Assembly (NCBI GenBank): GCA_944376125.1
Contig: CALWBQ010000005.1
Coordinates: 60,161 to 124,160 of the forward strand
Direction of reading: 5' to 3'
Length of the DNA: 64,000 nt
Origin: an uncultured Lachnospiraceae bacterium
GTDB lineage: Bacteria > Bacillota > Clostridia > Lachnospirales > Lachnospiraceae
Position numbers and translations under genes: made by a program. Below are positions 52,940-62,100 of this stretch, in pieces. How positions within the stretch are numbered: position 1 is the first letter of the stretch; the number at the start of each line of letters is the position of its first letter. The notes beneath the pieces are model-generated. The model worked only from the letters and a program-made list of their open reading frames with translations. It had not been told where the DNA came from and ran no database searches.

Positions 52940-53883
52940 GTCAGCAAAATAGTCTTTTCTCCTTCCTCCACTTCTGGGAACAGCACCATCCATTCTGTCT
53001 CCTGCTGAGGTTCAAAATGAAGAGATGAGCAGACCGTCTCTGCCATGAAATCATCGTGGTTCTCTTTGACAGCCAGGACCGAAATCCCTGCCGGGCCGTC
53101 TGCAGCGCGATCTCCTTTTTTCCTGGGCTCATCACTCATCCTGCAGTCCCTAATCACCGGCCGAATCGCCTTTTCACTGTTCTCCCATCCCTGAATCTGA
53201 TAGGTAAGAACTTGGAACTGCCGGGGCCACTCCCTGTCTGACTGGCACAATTTCTCTTTTAGAACAGATGCCTCACACCCTTTGATCTCAATGCGGCACC
53301 CGCTTCTCCCCGAAGGATTTTGAATCTCAATCTGCTCAGAGCCGCACCCAGGCCGCGTGACAAACCGGGGGCTGCCCTCATAATAGACCGGAAGAGCCTT
53401 CAGAGTAAGCGACAGCGTCTCCACTTCTCCCTGCCACGGAAACGAGATACGGTCAAACTGCCAGGCTTTGCCTCTGTCACAGGAGTATGCATCCATCAGT
53501 TCATCCGCTTCCTGAGAATCCGGCACGCCGCTGAGTCCATACCAGCGTATGCTGCTCCGGTTCTCCCGCTCACAGACATTTCCGTTTACCTCCAGAGTCA
53601 CATTGTAATCCCGCGCAAACGGGTTTTCTCTCTGGATCTGTGCTTCCTTTCCAGGATCCATGTCTCCATTTTTCAGCAGCGGCCTCCATTTTTCGTAGTA
53701 TGCCTCAAGAATCCCCCTGGGTACACTCCTGCATAAATCGAGAACAATCCCTTCTTTGCAGAAATAAGCTGCGGGAATTTTCCACTCCATTCCATACCAG
53801 ACAGCCGACTGATTCAGCTCTTTTTTCTGCGGCATCTTCTCCGGCTGTCCTTTCCTAAAAAATCCACCGTAATTTACCTTCAT
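52927..53883 (-). CDS. Hypothetical protein
   Basis: 318 aa, no family recognised. It lacks a signal peptide or membrane helix. Trp/Tyr-rich segments (WYGMEWKIPAAYF, SIRWYGLSGVP, WQFDRISFPW) and alternating hydrophobic strands (VETLSLTLKALPVYY, IEIKGCEASV) suggest a mostly beta protein. Its ATG overlaps the stop of the SGNH hydrolase gene (ATGA), so it is translationally coupled to it. It ends the dgt-dnaG-rpoD operon string; its end overlaps the rnpB promoter. Confidence 0.75.
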   Translation of the reverse strand: MKVNYGGFFRKGQPEKMPQKKELNQSAVWYGMEWKIPAAYFCKEGIVLDLCRSVPRGILEAYYEKWRPLLKNGDMDPGKEAQIQRENPFARDYNVTLEVNGNVCERENRSSIRWYGLSGVPDSQEADELMDAYSCDRGKAWQFDRISFPWQGEVETLSLTLKALPVYYEGSPRFVTRPGCGSEQIEIQNPSGRSGCRIEIKGCEASVLKEKLCQSDREWPRQFQVLTYQIQGWENSEKAIRPVIRDCRMSDEPRKKGDRAADGPAGISVLAVKENHDDFMAETVCSSLHFEPQQETEWMVLFPEVEEGEKTILLTGQE

Positions 53884-54512
53884 TGTAATCCCCTCTTTAT
53901 GATCTCATAAATTGCGTCAGCCATCGCCCTGTGGCCCTCTCCATCCATATGAAGCTGATCCGTCTCGCTTGGACCGGCCACCTTGGAGCCGTCCAGAAAC
54001 AGACATCCATACCGCCGCGCTATCTCCTCATATAATGGCCCCAGACAGCGAGATTTCTCAGATGATTCCCGGTCAAAGCTGACATAGGGAGATTCCTCCA
54101 CCCGTTCTCCAATGAAAATTGGAGAGACCAAGAGGATTTTGGGCACCTGCGCCCAGGGACCGTAATCGAAATGGAGGATTTCTTTACACAGCGTCTCCGC
54201 CCCCCTCGCTATCACTTTTGGAGAAGCGTGAAAGAAGGATTTGCAGTCATTGGTCCCCAGGCTGAGAATCACCAAATCCAGCGGTCTGTGGCTGGTCAGG
54301 GCAATAGGAAGCGCCGCAAGGCCCTTGCGGTTCGGCTCCAGCGGATCGTCCCACACGGTTGTCCTGCCGCCCATCCCCTCTTCAATTACATACCAGCCAT
54401 CCCCCAGCAGTTTCTGAAGTCTCCCAGGCCAGCGAACCGCTCTCTCATGCCGTCCTCCCTCCAGATTTGTGCCAAAAGTGTTGGAATCTCCAAAACATAG
54501 TATACTCTTCAT
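53880..54512 (-). CDS. SGNH/GDSL hydrolase
   Basis: 210-aa esterase-like enzyme. Block I FGDSNTFGTN (catalytic Ser in GDSN), block III SLGTNDCKS near 85 (Gly/Asn oxyanion hole), block V DQLHMDGEGH near 188 (catalytic Asp and His). No signal peptide, so cytoplasmic. Such proteins deacylate sugars or small esters; the substrate is not evident. It is 26 bp downstream of a NUDIX hydrolase and coupled to the following unknown gene. Confidence 0.92.
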   Translation of the reverse strand: MKSILCFGDSNTFGTNLEGGRHERAVRWPGRLQKLLGDGWYVIEEGMGGRTTVWDDPLEPNRKGLAALPIALTSHRPLDLVILSLGTNDCKSFFHASPKVIARGAETLCKEILHFDYGPWAQVPKILLVSPIFIGERVEESPYVSFDRESSEKSRCLGPLYEEIARRYGCLFLDGSKVAGPSETDQLHMDGEGHRAMADAIYEIIKRGLQ

Positions 54513-54537
54513 TGTGTTTTCTCCTATCTTTTAAGCA

Positions 54538-55131
54538 TCAGCTCTTTCCCATCAAACCAGGAAGAACCAGCTTTGTAAATTCTCCGGGATGGCGGCAGAA
54601 CTCTTCCTGCCGGAATACAAACGGATTGCCGGTCAGATCCGTCCCATACAGCGGATCTTCTCCATCTCCGTCCAGCTTTTCAAGCTCTTCCGCCGGAATG
54701 GCAACCATCTTTTCTACTTCCTCCCCAGGAGCAAAAGCCGGGACATCCATCTGGTATAAATATACATGGGCAAACTCTCGGTCGAAAAAATCGCCTTCCA
54801 TGATCTCTTCCCTGACCATCCCCAGATAGGACAGACGGTTTCTGTCTATCCGAACGCCGGTTTCCTCAAGAGCTTCCCTGACGGCTGCATCCTCCGCCTT
54901 CTCCCCTGCATCTACATGCCCCGTGGATGCGATATCGTAATACCCTGGAAAGTCTGCCTTTAAAAAGGCTCTCTGCTGAAAGTAGATCCAGTTTCTTCCT
55001 CCCATCCTGCACACCATCCAGCAGTGGACCACCTCATGCCACAGTCCCTTTCGGTGAGCTTCGTCCCTGGATGCCTCCCCAGCACAGTTATGGTTTTCAT
55101 CATAAATCGTAAGTTTCTCATCCGTCATCAC
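54538..55131 (-). CDS. NUDIX hydrolase
   Basis: 197 aa. Complete Nudix box, G-H-V-D-A-G-E then KAEDAAV and REALEETGV, near 72-94 (GX5EX7REUXEEXGU). The N-terminus (YDENHNCAGEASRDEAHRKGLWHEVVHCW) resembles the isopentenyl-diphosphate-isomerase-like/YfcD Nudix group. It hydrolyses a nucleoside diphosphate derivative or similar; substrate unknown. It is 12 bp downstream of the nucleoside kinase. Confidence 0.9.
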   Translation of the reverse strand: MMTDEKLTIYDENHNCAGEASRDEAHRKGLWHEVVHCWMVCRMGGRNWIYFQQRAFLKADFPGYYDIASTGHVDAGEKAEDAAVREALEETGVRIDRNRLSYLGMVREEIMEGDFFDREFAHVYLYQMDVPAFAPGEEVEKMVAIPAEELEKLDGDGEDPLYGTDLTGNPFVFRQEEFCRHPGEFTKLVLPGLMGKS

Positions 55132-55142
55132 GGCTTCCTCCT

Positions 55143-56798
55143 CTACACCTGAAAGCAGCTTCCGCCAATAAATTCCCGCAGAATTGAATTTTGAGGAATC
55201 ATTTCAGGACTGACTCCAAGAAAATAATCCAAAAATTTCAGAAGCCTCTTAGCCTCCAGGTACTCTTCGCTGTCCCTTGGAATCCCAAACAGCAGCGGCT
55301 CCGCATACTGCTTCAGCACAGCCAGCTCATAGATAAGAGCAGAGTTAAACATAACATCTGCCTCTTCCTGGAATGGGAAGATGTTCGCATTCTCCCCTCT
55401 CCGGACAGAAGGCCATCTCCGTATTGTCTCCAGAGCTGATGTCCCTCGCACTCGGGCATCCCGTATCATCCTCCGGATCAGTCTGCCGTCTGTGCTGGGA
55501 ATCCGATTGTGCTCATCAATGTTGAGCTGGGTCAGGGCACTGATGTAAATCTTAAATTTATTTTCCCTTGGAAGCGTGTAGGACAGCCGGTCATTCAGGC
55601 AGTGGATTCCTTCTATTACCAGGATGTCCCCCTTTTCCAGTTTCAGCCGCTCCCCATTGTATTCCCTGCGCCCTGCCTTAAAGTTATATGTGGGAAGTTC
55701 CACTGTGTCGCCTGCGAGAAGCCTGCCCATATCCACATTGAATTGACGGACATCCAGGCACTCCAGAGCCTCGTAATTATAATCACCGTTGCTGTCTCTG
55801 GGACTGTCAGCCCGATTCACAAAATAATCGTCCACCTCAATGGGATGCGGCCGAAGCCCCAGCGCTTCTAGCTGAACAGAAAGGCGGTGAGAAAAAGTAG
55901 TCTTTCCAGAAGAGGAGGGGCCTGCAATCATAACCAGTTTCTTTTCCGGACAGGCGGCAATCTGGCTGGCGATCTCACCGATTCGTTTTTCCTGAAGAGC
56001 CTCCTGAATCAAAATCATTTCATTCAGCTTTCCCTTTGTAATCTGCTCATTCAGGGCCCCCACATTGTCCAGTCCCAGGCGTTCCCCCCATTCAAAGGAT
56101 TCCTTTAAAACATAGAACAATTTCTTTTGAGGCCGAAATTCCGGCAGTTTCTTTGGATCTTCCTTTCTCGGCAGCATCAGGACACATCCCTCTTCGTAAG
56201 GAATCAGATCAAAATATTTTAAGTAGCTGGTATCGAGCACCATATACCCGTAAAAGTAGTCTTCAAAGCCGCCGAGACTGTATAAGTTGACTTTAGAAGC
56301 CCTCCTGTAATGAAACAGTCTTTCTTTGTCATACATCCGGTTCCGGTGGAACAGCTCTACCGCTTCTTCTGTGTCTGCACTCCGCTTCAAAATCGGCAGC
56401 TTCATCCGGACTAGCTCTTCCATCCGCCTTTTAACCCGCTCCAACAATTCAGCAGTCAGCGTGATCCCCATTTTGGGCTTTATAAAATAACCGTTTCCAA
56501 TGGAAAACTCCAGCTCCACACCGGAAGCCGTCTCCTCCCCTGCCACATCGCTGAAGGCTTTAAAAAGAAGAAATACCGCACTTCTAAAATATGTCTGGAT
56601 CCCTGGATCCCGCTCTGCTGTTATGAATTCTGCCTTTCCTGTCTCTGGCACTTTTCTGTAAAGTTCTTCCAGCTTCCCATTTACCTTCACCAGAAGAATA
56701 TCATTGGAATACCGTTCCTGGTGGGCATCAGCAACCTCTTTCCAGGTTGCATCCTCTGCGTAATCTTCCCACTCTCCGTCAATTAAAAGTTTTGCCAT
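55143..56798 (-). CDS. Nucleoside (uridine kinase-like) kinase with TGS/threonyl-synthetase-like N-terminus
   Basis: 551 aa. N-terminal TGS-like segment (1-75, ATWKEVADAHQERYSND and LLVKVNGKLEEL), then a ThrRS second-additional-domain-like part (about 80-200, HRNRMYDKERLFHYRRASKVNLYSLGG). A C-terminal uridine-kinase P-loop domain begins with AGPSSSGKTTFSHRL near 292, followed by DDYF, YNFKAGRREY and LVIEGIHCLNDRLS. This fusion is a known clostridial/Thermotoga nucleoside-kinase family. It is probably a pyrimidine salvage kinase. Confidence 0.88.
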   Translation of the reverse strand: MAKLLIDGEWEDYAEDATWKEVADAHQERYSNDILLVKVNGKLEELYRKVPETGKAEFITAERDPGIQTYFRSAVFLLFKAFSDVAGEETASGVELEFSIGNGYFIKPKMGITLTAELLERVKRRMEELVRMKLPILKRSADTEEAVELFHRNRMYDKERLFHYRRASKVNLYSLGGFEDYFYGYMVLDTSYLKYFDLIPYEEGCVLMLPRKEDPKKLPEFRPQKKLFYVLKESFEWGERLGLDNVGALNEQITKGKLNEMILIQEALQEKRIGEIASQIAACPEKKLVMIAGPSSSGKTTFSHRLSVQLEALGLRPHPIEVDDYFVNRADSPRDSNGDYNYEALECLDVRQFNVDMGRLLAGDTVELPTYNFKAGRREYNGERLKLEKGDILVIEGIHCLNDRLSYTLPRENKFKIYISALTQLNIDEHNRIPSTDGRLIRRMIRDARVRGTSALETIRRWPSVRRGENANIFPFQEEADVMFNSALIYELAVLKQYAEPLLFGIPRDSEEYLEAKRLLKFLDYFLGVSPEMIPQNSILREFIGGSCFQV

Positions 56799-56813
56799 CT
56801 GCTCCTCCTGCCG

Positions 56814-57566
56814 CTATACCGTTTGCTGCATCTCCCGCTGCGCTTCCTGTACCACTGCAAGATCTGCCTCCATCTGCTCCAGAGCTGACCTTCGGCTGTC
56901 CGAAACAGTTTCCGCCGATCCCGCCGGATCTCTCAGCCTGCTCAGAACCGACCGGATCCGCCCCGCTTCCCTCTCCAGGTACTCTGCTAGTACAGGATCC
57001 TTTTTGTCAATCAGACAGCGGCCATAACGCAGTCCTGCCTGGCGGGCAGCAGCCGGGATCGCACCGGCTTCTCTTCCCAGCGCTTTTTGATCCTCCATCC
57101 GGACCGCCATCACGGTATAATATTTTCCATCTTCCTCTGTCATTGCCTCATCTACTGTGGAAAATCCGCTGGCCTCCAGATAAGAGCGCACCAGTTCCAG
57201 ATCTGACTGGGGAGAAAGGATAAAACGTTTCATCTCCCCCCAAAAGCGGCGTCCTTCCTCCAAAATATGTATTACCAAACTGCCGCCCATGCCGGCAATA
57301 ACCACCGTATCTGCTTCGCCAGATTTCAGGGAGGCGAGGCCGTCTGACAGCCTCGTCTCAATCCGGTCAGACAGACCTGCCTGGCAAATATGCTCTCTTG
57401 CCCTCTGCAGCGGGCCCTCCCGGAGATCCATGGCCACAGCCCTCTGTGCTGTCCCTCTCTCCACCAAGGCAATGGGGATATACCCGTGATCCGTCCCCAC
57501 ATCTGCAATGCAGCTTCCCTCTTCCACGAAGGAAGCCACCAATTCTAAGCGTTTTGACAATCTCAT
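56814..57566 (-). CDS. trmK: tRNA (adenine22-N1)-methyltransferase
   Basis: 250 aa. Class I SAM methyltransferase: LSKRLELVASFV at the start, the SAM motif DVGTDHGYIPIALVERG at 21-37, and a motif near 95 with AGMGGSLVIHILEEG. It methylates A22 N1 in tRNA. Located directly after rpoD, as in most Firmicutes, with a 16-bp gap. Confidence 0.95.
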   Translation of the reverse strand: MRLSKRLELVASFVEEGSCIADVGTDHGYIPIALVERGTAQRAVAMDLREGPLQRAREHICQAGLSDRIETRLSDGLASLKSGEADTVVIAGMGGSLVIHILEEGRRFWGEMKRFILSPQSDLELVRSYLEASGFSTVDEAMTEEDGKYYTVMAVRMEDQKALGREAGAIPAAARQAGLRYGRCLIDKKDPVLAEYLEREAGRIRSVLSRLRDPAGSAETVSDSRRSALEQMEADLAVVQEAQREMQQTV

Positions 57567-57582
57567 AGTATTGTATGCTCCA

Positions 57583-58707
57583 TCAGTCCAGATAATCTTT
57601 TAATTTTTTGCTCCTGCTTGGATGGCGCAGTTTTCTAAGGGCTTTAGCCTCAATCTGCCGGATCCGCTCTCTGGTCACATGAAATTCTTTCCCGACTTCC
57701 TCCAGGGTTCGCGGCCGGCCGTCTACAAGCCCGAACCGGAGTTTTAACACCTTCTGCTCCCGCTCTGTCAAAGTATCCAGCACCTCCATCAACTGTTCGT
57801 GGAGCAGGGTAAAAGTCGCTGCATCCTGCGGCACCATCACGTTGTCATCCTGGATAAAATCTCCCAGATGGCTGTCCTCCTCTTCTCCGATAGGCGTTTC
57901 CAGAGAAACCGGCTCCTGGGAAATCTTCATAATCTCCCTCACCCGGTCTACGGGGATATCCATCCTCTTTGCGATCTCCTCTGCGGTTGGCTCCCGCCCC
58001 AGCTCCTGGAGAAGCTGTCTGGAGACCCGAATTAAACGGTTAATTGTTTCCACCATGTGAACCGGAATCCGTATAGTCCTGGCCTGATCCGCGATGGCTC
58101 TGGTGATAGCCTGGCGGATCCACCATGTGGCATAAGTGCTGAACTTATATCCTTTGGTATAGTCAAACTTTTCCACGGCTTTGATCAATCCGAGATTTCC
58201 CTCCTGGATCAGATCCAAAAACTGCATTCCCCGGCCCACATACCGTTTTGCGATGCTGACTACCAGTCGAAGGTTTGCCTCTGCCAGGCGCTTCCCAGCT
58301 TCTTTATCCCCCATCTCCTTTTTCTTAGCCAGTTCAATTTCCTCTTCCGTAGAAAGCAGCGGAATTTTCCCAATCTCCTTCAGGTACATTCTGACCGGAT
58401 CCTCCAGGCTGACTCCCTCCGGGACAGACAGATCGATATTTTCCATATCGATCTCTTCCTCTTCGTCCATTCCCTCCTCCAGGAATAGATCCGGATCAAT
58501 GTCCTCGTCATCTGTCCTGAGTACATCCACCTGATGATTTTCCAAAAAGTCATAAATTTTATCCAGTTTATCCGGGCTCAGGATCTCTCCCTTAAAATAG
58601 TCCAGAATTTCCCTGTTCTCCAGCACATTCTTTTTCTTTGCTGCCAAACTCAAAAGGCCCGCCAGTTTTTCTTCAAAGCTCACTGTTTTCTCGTCCATGT
58701 TCCCCAT
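57583..58707 (-). CDS. rpoD: Primary sigma factor (sigma-A / RpoD)
   Basis: 374 aa. Acidic N-terminal region 1.1; region 2 with [41 protein letters not shown] near 145-187 and the -10-recognition helix [16 protein letters not shown] near 193; region 3 with [21 protein letters not shown]; region 4 helix-turn-helix [23 protein letters not shown] at the end. In the standard dnaG-rpoD order. Confidence 0.98.
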   Translation of the reverse strand: MGNMDEKTVSFEEKLAGLLSLAAKKKNVLENREILDYFKGEILSPDKLDKIYDFLENHQVDVLRTDDEDIDPDLFLEEGMDEEEEIDMENIDLSVPEGVSLEDPVRMYLKEIGKIPLLSTEEEIELAKKKEMGDKEAGKRLAEANLRLVVSIAKRYVGRGMQFLDLIQEGNLGLIKAVEKFDYTKGYKFSTYATWWIRQAITRAIADQARTIRIPVHMVETINRLIRVSRQLLQELGREPTAEEIAKRMDIPVDRVREIMKISQEPVSLETPIGEEEDSHLGDFIQDDNVMVPQDAATFTLLHEQLMEVLDTLTEREQKVLKLRFGLVDGRPRTLEEVGKEFHVTRERIRQIEAKALRKLRHPSRSKKLKDYLD

Positions 58708-58729
58708 CCTTCCGCAACTAGTATCTCTG

Positions 58730-60499
58730 TTACTCTAAAGAAATATTCAGTGTCCGGATCTTTGCCTGTTCTTTGATAATGCGCTGGAGCTCCCCAATGT
58801 CCTTTGCATTCCGGCTTGCCACATCCAGACTGTTCTTCTTTATCTTCATAACGGTTTCTGAAAATGCCTTTTTTTGTTCTTCATTATTCAGCGACTCTTT
58901 TAAACTTGCATGGAACAGAGCCGCCACTTCTCTGTATGTGTCTTCATCGTTAATAAAATGATTCAAGATCGACGCGGGATTTAAATTTCCCTGGTCATGT
59001 CCTGCAAATACCATCTCCGCAGCCTGGCGGTATAAATCTTCTGTAAAATCTGCCGGGGAGATAATCCCCGCAATTTTGTCAAATAATGATGGGTTCTCAA
59101 TCAGCCAGGTCAGAAGAAGCCTCTCTGATTTTTTAATCCCATCCTCTTTCTCCTTTCTGGACCGTTCCGGCGATTCCCTCTCCCGGAGAGTCCTGGCGGC
59201 AGGCTGGGCAATCATCCTGCTGCCCATCTGGTTGACCAGACGCTTTAAATCTTCATAGGGAATGAAATGTTCCCTGGAAATTGCCTGGATATAATTGTCT
59301 CTCTCCAATGCCTCCGGAAATTCCAGCAGCTTCCGCGCCGTCTCCTGATAAAATTTCGTTTTCTGTTCCGGATCCTCCATATCGTACCCGCTTTTCAGCA
59401 CATCTATCTCGTAAAGGAAGCTATTTTTCGCCTGAGAAATTCGCTCCCGAAATGCATCAGCCCCCAGATTCTTGATAAACTCGTCCGGATCTTTGTACGG
59501 CCTCATATTCAAGACTTTAATGGAAAGCCCGGCTTCCTTTAAAATCGGGATCGCCCTCAGCGCCGCCTTCACCCCGGCTCCATCGCTGTCGTACGTCAGA
59601 ATCACCTGATCCGTATAACGTTTCAGAAGCATAGCATGCTGGCTGGTAAACGCCGTTCCCAAAGACGCCACAGCATTGGTAAAGCCTGCCTGATGCATAG
59701 CGATCACATCCATATATCCTTCACACACCAGAATGTATTTTTCCCTGGAAGTCCTGGCAAAATTCAGGCCATAAAGATTCCGGCTTTTGTCAAACACCTT
59801 GGTTTCCGGAGAATTCAAATATTTGGGTTCTCCGTCTCCCATAACGCGGCCGCCGAATCCGATCACCCGGTTATTGACATCCAGGATCGGAAACATGACC
59901 CTGTTCCAAAATTTATCGTGGGCCCCCCGCTCCTCAATGGTCACCAGACCAGTCTGTTTCAAAAGATCATCCTGATAACCCTTGCTTTTTAAGAAACGGT
60001 ACAGATCATCGCTGGTCTTGTTGGCAAACCCCAGGCCGAAATGCCGGATTGTATCGTCACTCAGCCCTCTTCCCGTCAGATACCGGTAACCGGCTGTGCC
60101 CTGCTGGTGTTTCAGCTGGTAATAAAAGTAATTTGCCGCCAGCTTATTGATCTCCAGCAGTGATGCCCTGAGATCTGCCTGCGCCCTGGCTTCTTTGCTG
60201 TATTCGATCTTCGGCAGTGTGACACCCGCCCTATCCGCAAGGGCGCTGACCGCCTCAGGAAAGGAATAACTCTCATATTCCATCAAAAATGTGATGACAT
60301 TCCCCCCGGCCCCGCATCCGAAACAGTAATACATCTGTTTCCCCGGAGACACGGAAAAGGACGGAGATTTTTCATTGTGAAAGGGACACAAGCCAAAATA
60401 GCTGCTTCCCTTTTTTTGCAGCTTCACATATCCGGAAATCACATCCACGATGTCATTCTTCATCCGCACTTCTTCAATAATTTCCTCTGGATAATACAT
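58730..60499 (-). CDS. dnaG: DNA primase
   Basis: 589 aa. The start at 60499 ([11 protein letters not shown]) has AGGAGGG in front; the frame is open nine codons more. N-terminal CHC2-type zinc site: [26 protein letters not shown] near 39-64. TOPRIM catalytic block [13 protein letters not shown] near 270 and [15 protein letters not shown] near 314. The C-terminal helicase-binding domain is about 440-589. It overlaps the end of dgt upstream. Confidence 0.98.
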   Translation of the reverse strand: MYYPEEIIEEVRMKNDIVDVISGYVKLQKKGSSYFGLCPFHNEKSPSFSVSPGKQMYYCFGCGAGGNVITFLMEYESYSFPEAVSALADRAGVTLPKIEYSKEARAQADLRASLLEINKLAANYFYYQLKHQQGTAGYRYLTGRGLSDDTIRHFGLGFANKTSDDLYRFLKSKGYQDDLLKQTGLVTIEERGAHDKFWNRVMFPILDVNNRVIGFGGRVMGDGEPKYLNSPETKVFDKSRNLYGLNFARTSREKYILVCEGYMDVIAMHQAGFTNAVASLGTAFTSQHAMLLKRYTDQVILTYDSDGAGVKAALRAIPILKEAGLSIKVLNMRPYKDPDEFIKNLGADAFRERISQAKNSFLYEIDVLKSGYDMEDPEQKTKFYQETARKLLEFPEALERDNYIQAISREHFIPYEDLKRLVNQMGSRMIAQPAARTLRERESPERSRKEKEDGIKKSERLLLTWLIENPSLFDKIAGIISPADFTEDLYRQAAEMVFAGHDQGNLNPASILNHFINDEDTYREVAALFHASLKESLNNEEQKKAFSETVMKIKKNSLDVASRNAKDIGELQRIIKEQAKIRTLNISLE

Positions 60500-60513
60500 G
60501 TACCCTCCTGACC

Positions 60514-61518
60514 TCAGTTTTTCCATGCCTTTGGCACAAAAAGCTCCTCAAATTTATCAATCGCATAACTGTCGCTCATACCTGCTATGTAGTCGCAGAC
60601 CACCCGTTCCTTCTTCTCCCCCTGTTCCATCATAACACGATATTCCACAGGGAGCTGAGAGACGTGATCCATATAGTACCGGAATAGCAGTTCGATCATT
60701 CTCTGGGCCTTGCCCTCCTCCGCCTTGGGGATCTCGTTCATATACACATGCTCAAACATCCAGCTCCGAAGTCCCTTCATGGCCTCCTCCATTCCAGGAG
60801 ACATGCAGATCTGAGGCTTGTCCAGGCTGTTGGCGATAATGTCATGGATCATTACATTAAGGCGTTCCCGGACGCTGTGTCCCAATATGTCGGTATACTC
60901 TGACGGCAGATCCTCCTCCACAAACATCCGGGCTCTGATCGCATCGTCAATATCATGGTTAATATACGCGATCTTATCCGAGAGACGGACGATTGCGCCT
61001 TCCAGCGTAGAAGGGTGGCCTGAAGTCCGATGGTTCAAAATGCCGTCTCGGACCTCCCAGGTAAGATTCAGCCCCTTTCCGCCCTTTTCCAGTTTTTCCA
61101 CCACACGGACGCTCTGCTTATAATGGGCAAAGCCGTCTCTGCACAGCCTGTCCAGCACAGCCTCACCGGAATGGCCGAAAGGTGTATGGCCCAGGTCGTG
61201 GCCCAGAGCGATTGCTTCCGTCAGCGATTCATTCAGGCGCAGAGATTTCGCCACTGTCCTGGCTATCTGGGAAACTTCCAGGGTATGGGTCAGACGAGTC
61301 CGGTAATGATCTCCCTCCGGCGACAGAAACACCTGCGTCTTGTGCTTCAGTCTTCGAAATGCCTTGCTGTGAAGGATCCTGTCCCGGTCTCTCTGGTATT
61401 CCGGCCGGATATCACACAGAGGCTCTGGAATCTCCCTTCCCTTAGTATTCCTGCTCAGTGAAGCATACGGGCTGAGGTACTGTGCCTCCCACTCTTCCAT
61501 CGACTCTCGGATCGTCAT
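60514..61518 (-). CDS. dgt: Deoxyguanosinetriphosphate triphosphohydrolase-like protein
   Basis: 334 aa HD-domain dNTPase. Metal site: RLTHTLEVSQIAR (H near 76), ALGHDLGHTPFGHSGE (HD near 108) and the second-sphere DKIAYINHDIDDA near 180. The FRRLKHKTQVFLSPEGDHYRTR lead-in is the family signature. First gene of the dgt-dnaG-rpoD group, behind an extended -10 promoter. Confidence 0.95.
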   Translation of the reverse strand: MTIRESMEEWEAQYLSPYASLSRNTKGREIPEPLCDIRPEYQRDRDRILHSKAFRRLKHKTQVFLSPEGDHYRTRLTHTLEVSQIARTVAKSLRLNESLTEAIALGHDLGHTPFGHSGEAVLDRLCRDGFAHYKQSVRVVEKLEKGGKGLNLTWEVRDGILNHRTSGHPSTLEGAIVRLSDKIAYINHDIDDAIRARMFVEEDLPSEYTDILGHSVRERLNVMIHDIIANSLDKPQICMSPGMEEAMKGLRSWMFEHVYMNEIPKAEEGKAQRMIELLFRYYMDHVSQLPVEYRVMMEQGEKKERVVCDYIAGMSDSYAIDKFEELFVPKAWKN

Positions 61519-61598
61519 TCAGTCACTCCCCTTTTCTTACGGAATCTGCTTTTCCTTTGTCTAATATCTCTTTCCGCCGTTTGGCCATATACTCTATT

Positions 61599-61607
61599 AT
61601 TATATCA
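61599..61607 (-). promoter_or_regulatory. Extended -10 promoter for dgt-dnaG-rpoD
   Basis: Minus strand TGA-TATAAT (TATAAT at 61599-61604, TG directly upstream), with no strong -35. It lies about 80 bp before the dgt start. Confidence 0.6.
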
Positions 61608-61642
61608 CACTGGCCTCTTATTTAACACCTTTTCTTACGGAA

Positions 61643-61687
61643 TAAAACAGGACCACTGCACCCGATTCTTGTGCGATGGCCCTGTTT
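61643..61687 (-). terminator. Terminator after the XRE regulator gene
   Basis: Minus strand: ACAGGGCCATCGCAC stem with a G-rich loop and GTGCAGTGGTCCTGT, then TTTT. It starts about 10 bp after the regulator's stop codon. Confidence 0.7.
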
Positions 61688-61696
61688 CCTAACCCC

Positions 61697-61942
61697 TTAC
61701 TCATCTTGTTCCAGATTGTCAAACATTTCGCAGTCATAAAACTCCCGAATAGTAAGACCTAAACCCTCCGCAATTTTCTTAATGTTTACGATTCCAGGAT
61801 TTTTGCTTTTACCATTCATGATGCTCTTCACGGTAGACGGCGGCATCCCGGTACGATAGGATAACTCATACATGGAAAGCCGTTGAGCCTTGCTCAACTC
61901 TCTGATCCGCGCTATAGTCGCTTCATTTACCTTCATACGCAT
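61697..61942 (-). CDS. Small XRE-family transcriptional regulator
   Basis: 81 aa, essentially one helix-turn-helix domain: RIRELSKAQRLSMYELSYRTGMPPSTVKSIMNGKSKNPGIVNIKKIAEGLGLTIREFYD. The C-terminus is acidic (CEMFDNLEQDE). GGAGAGG precedes the start. A perfect 5-bp inverted repeat GTCTA-GTG-TAGAC lies just upstream and is a plausible autoregulatory operator. Target genes unknown; monocistronic. Confidence 0.85.
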   Translation of the reverse strand: MRMKVNEATIARIRELSKAQRLSMYELSYRTGMPPSTVKSIMNGKSKNPGIVNIKKIAEGLGLTIREFYDCEMFDNLEQDE

Positions 61943-61959
61943 CCTCTCCTTTGTTATAT

Positions 61960-61972
61960 GTCTAGTGTAGAC
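61960..61972. promoter_or_regulatory. Inverted repeat operator candidate for the XRE regulator
   Basis: GTCTA-GTG-TAGAC, 18 bp upstream of the XRE start codon, where a repressor would block transcription or initiation. Confidence 0.45.
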
Positions 61973-62100
61973 GATATTTTACAGAAATGGGGTCATTTTT
62001 TCGTCTTTCTGCAAATATTTTTTCCAATTTCTAACATTTTTTCTTTCAAGTTTCTTTTTCCGCATTTTATTGAGGTTTTTTCTCGTTCGAAACCTAATAA

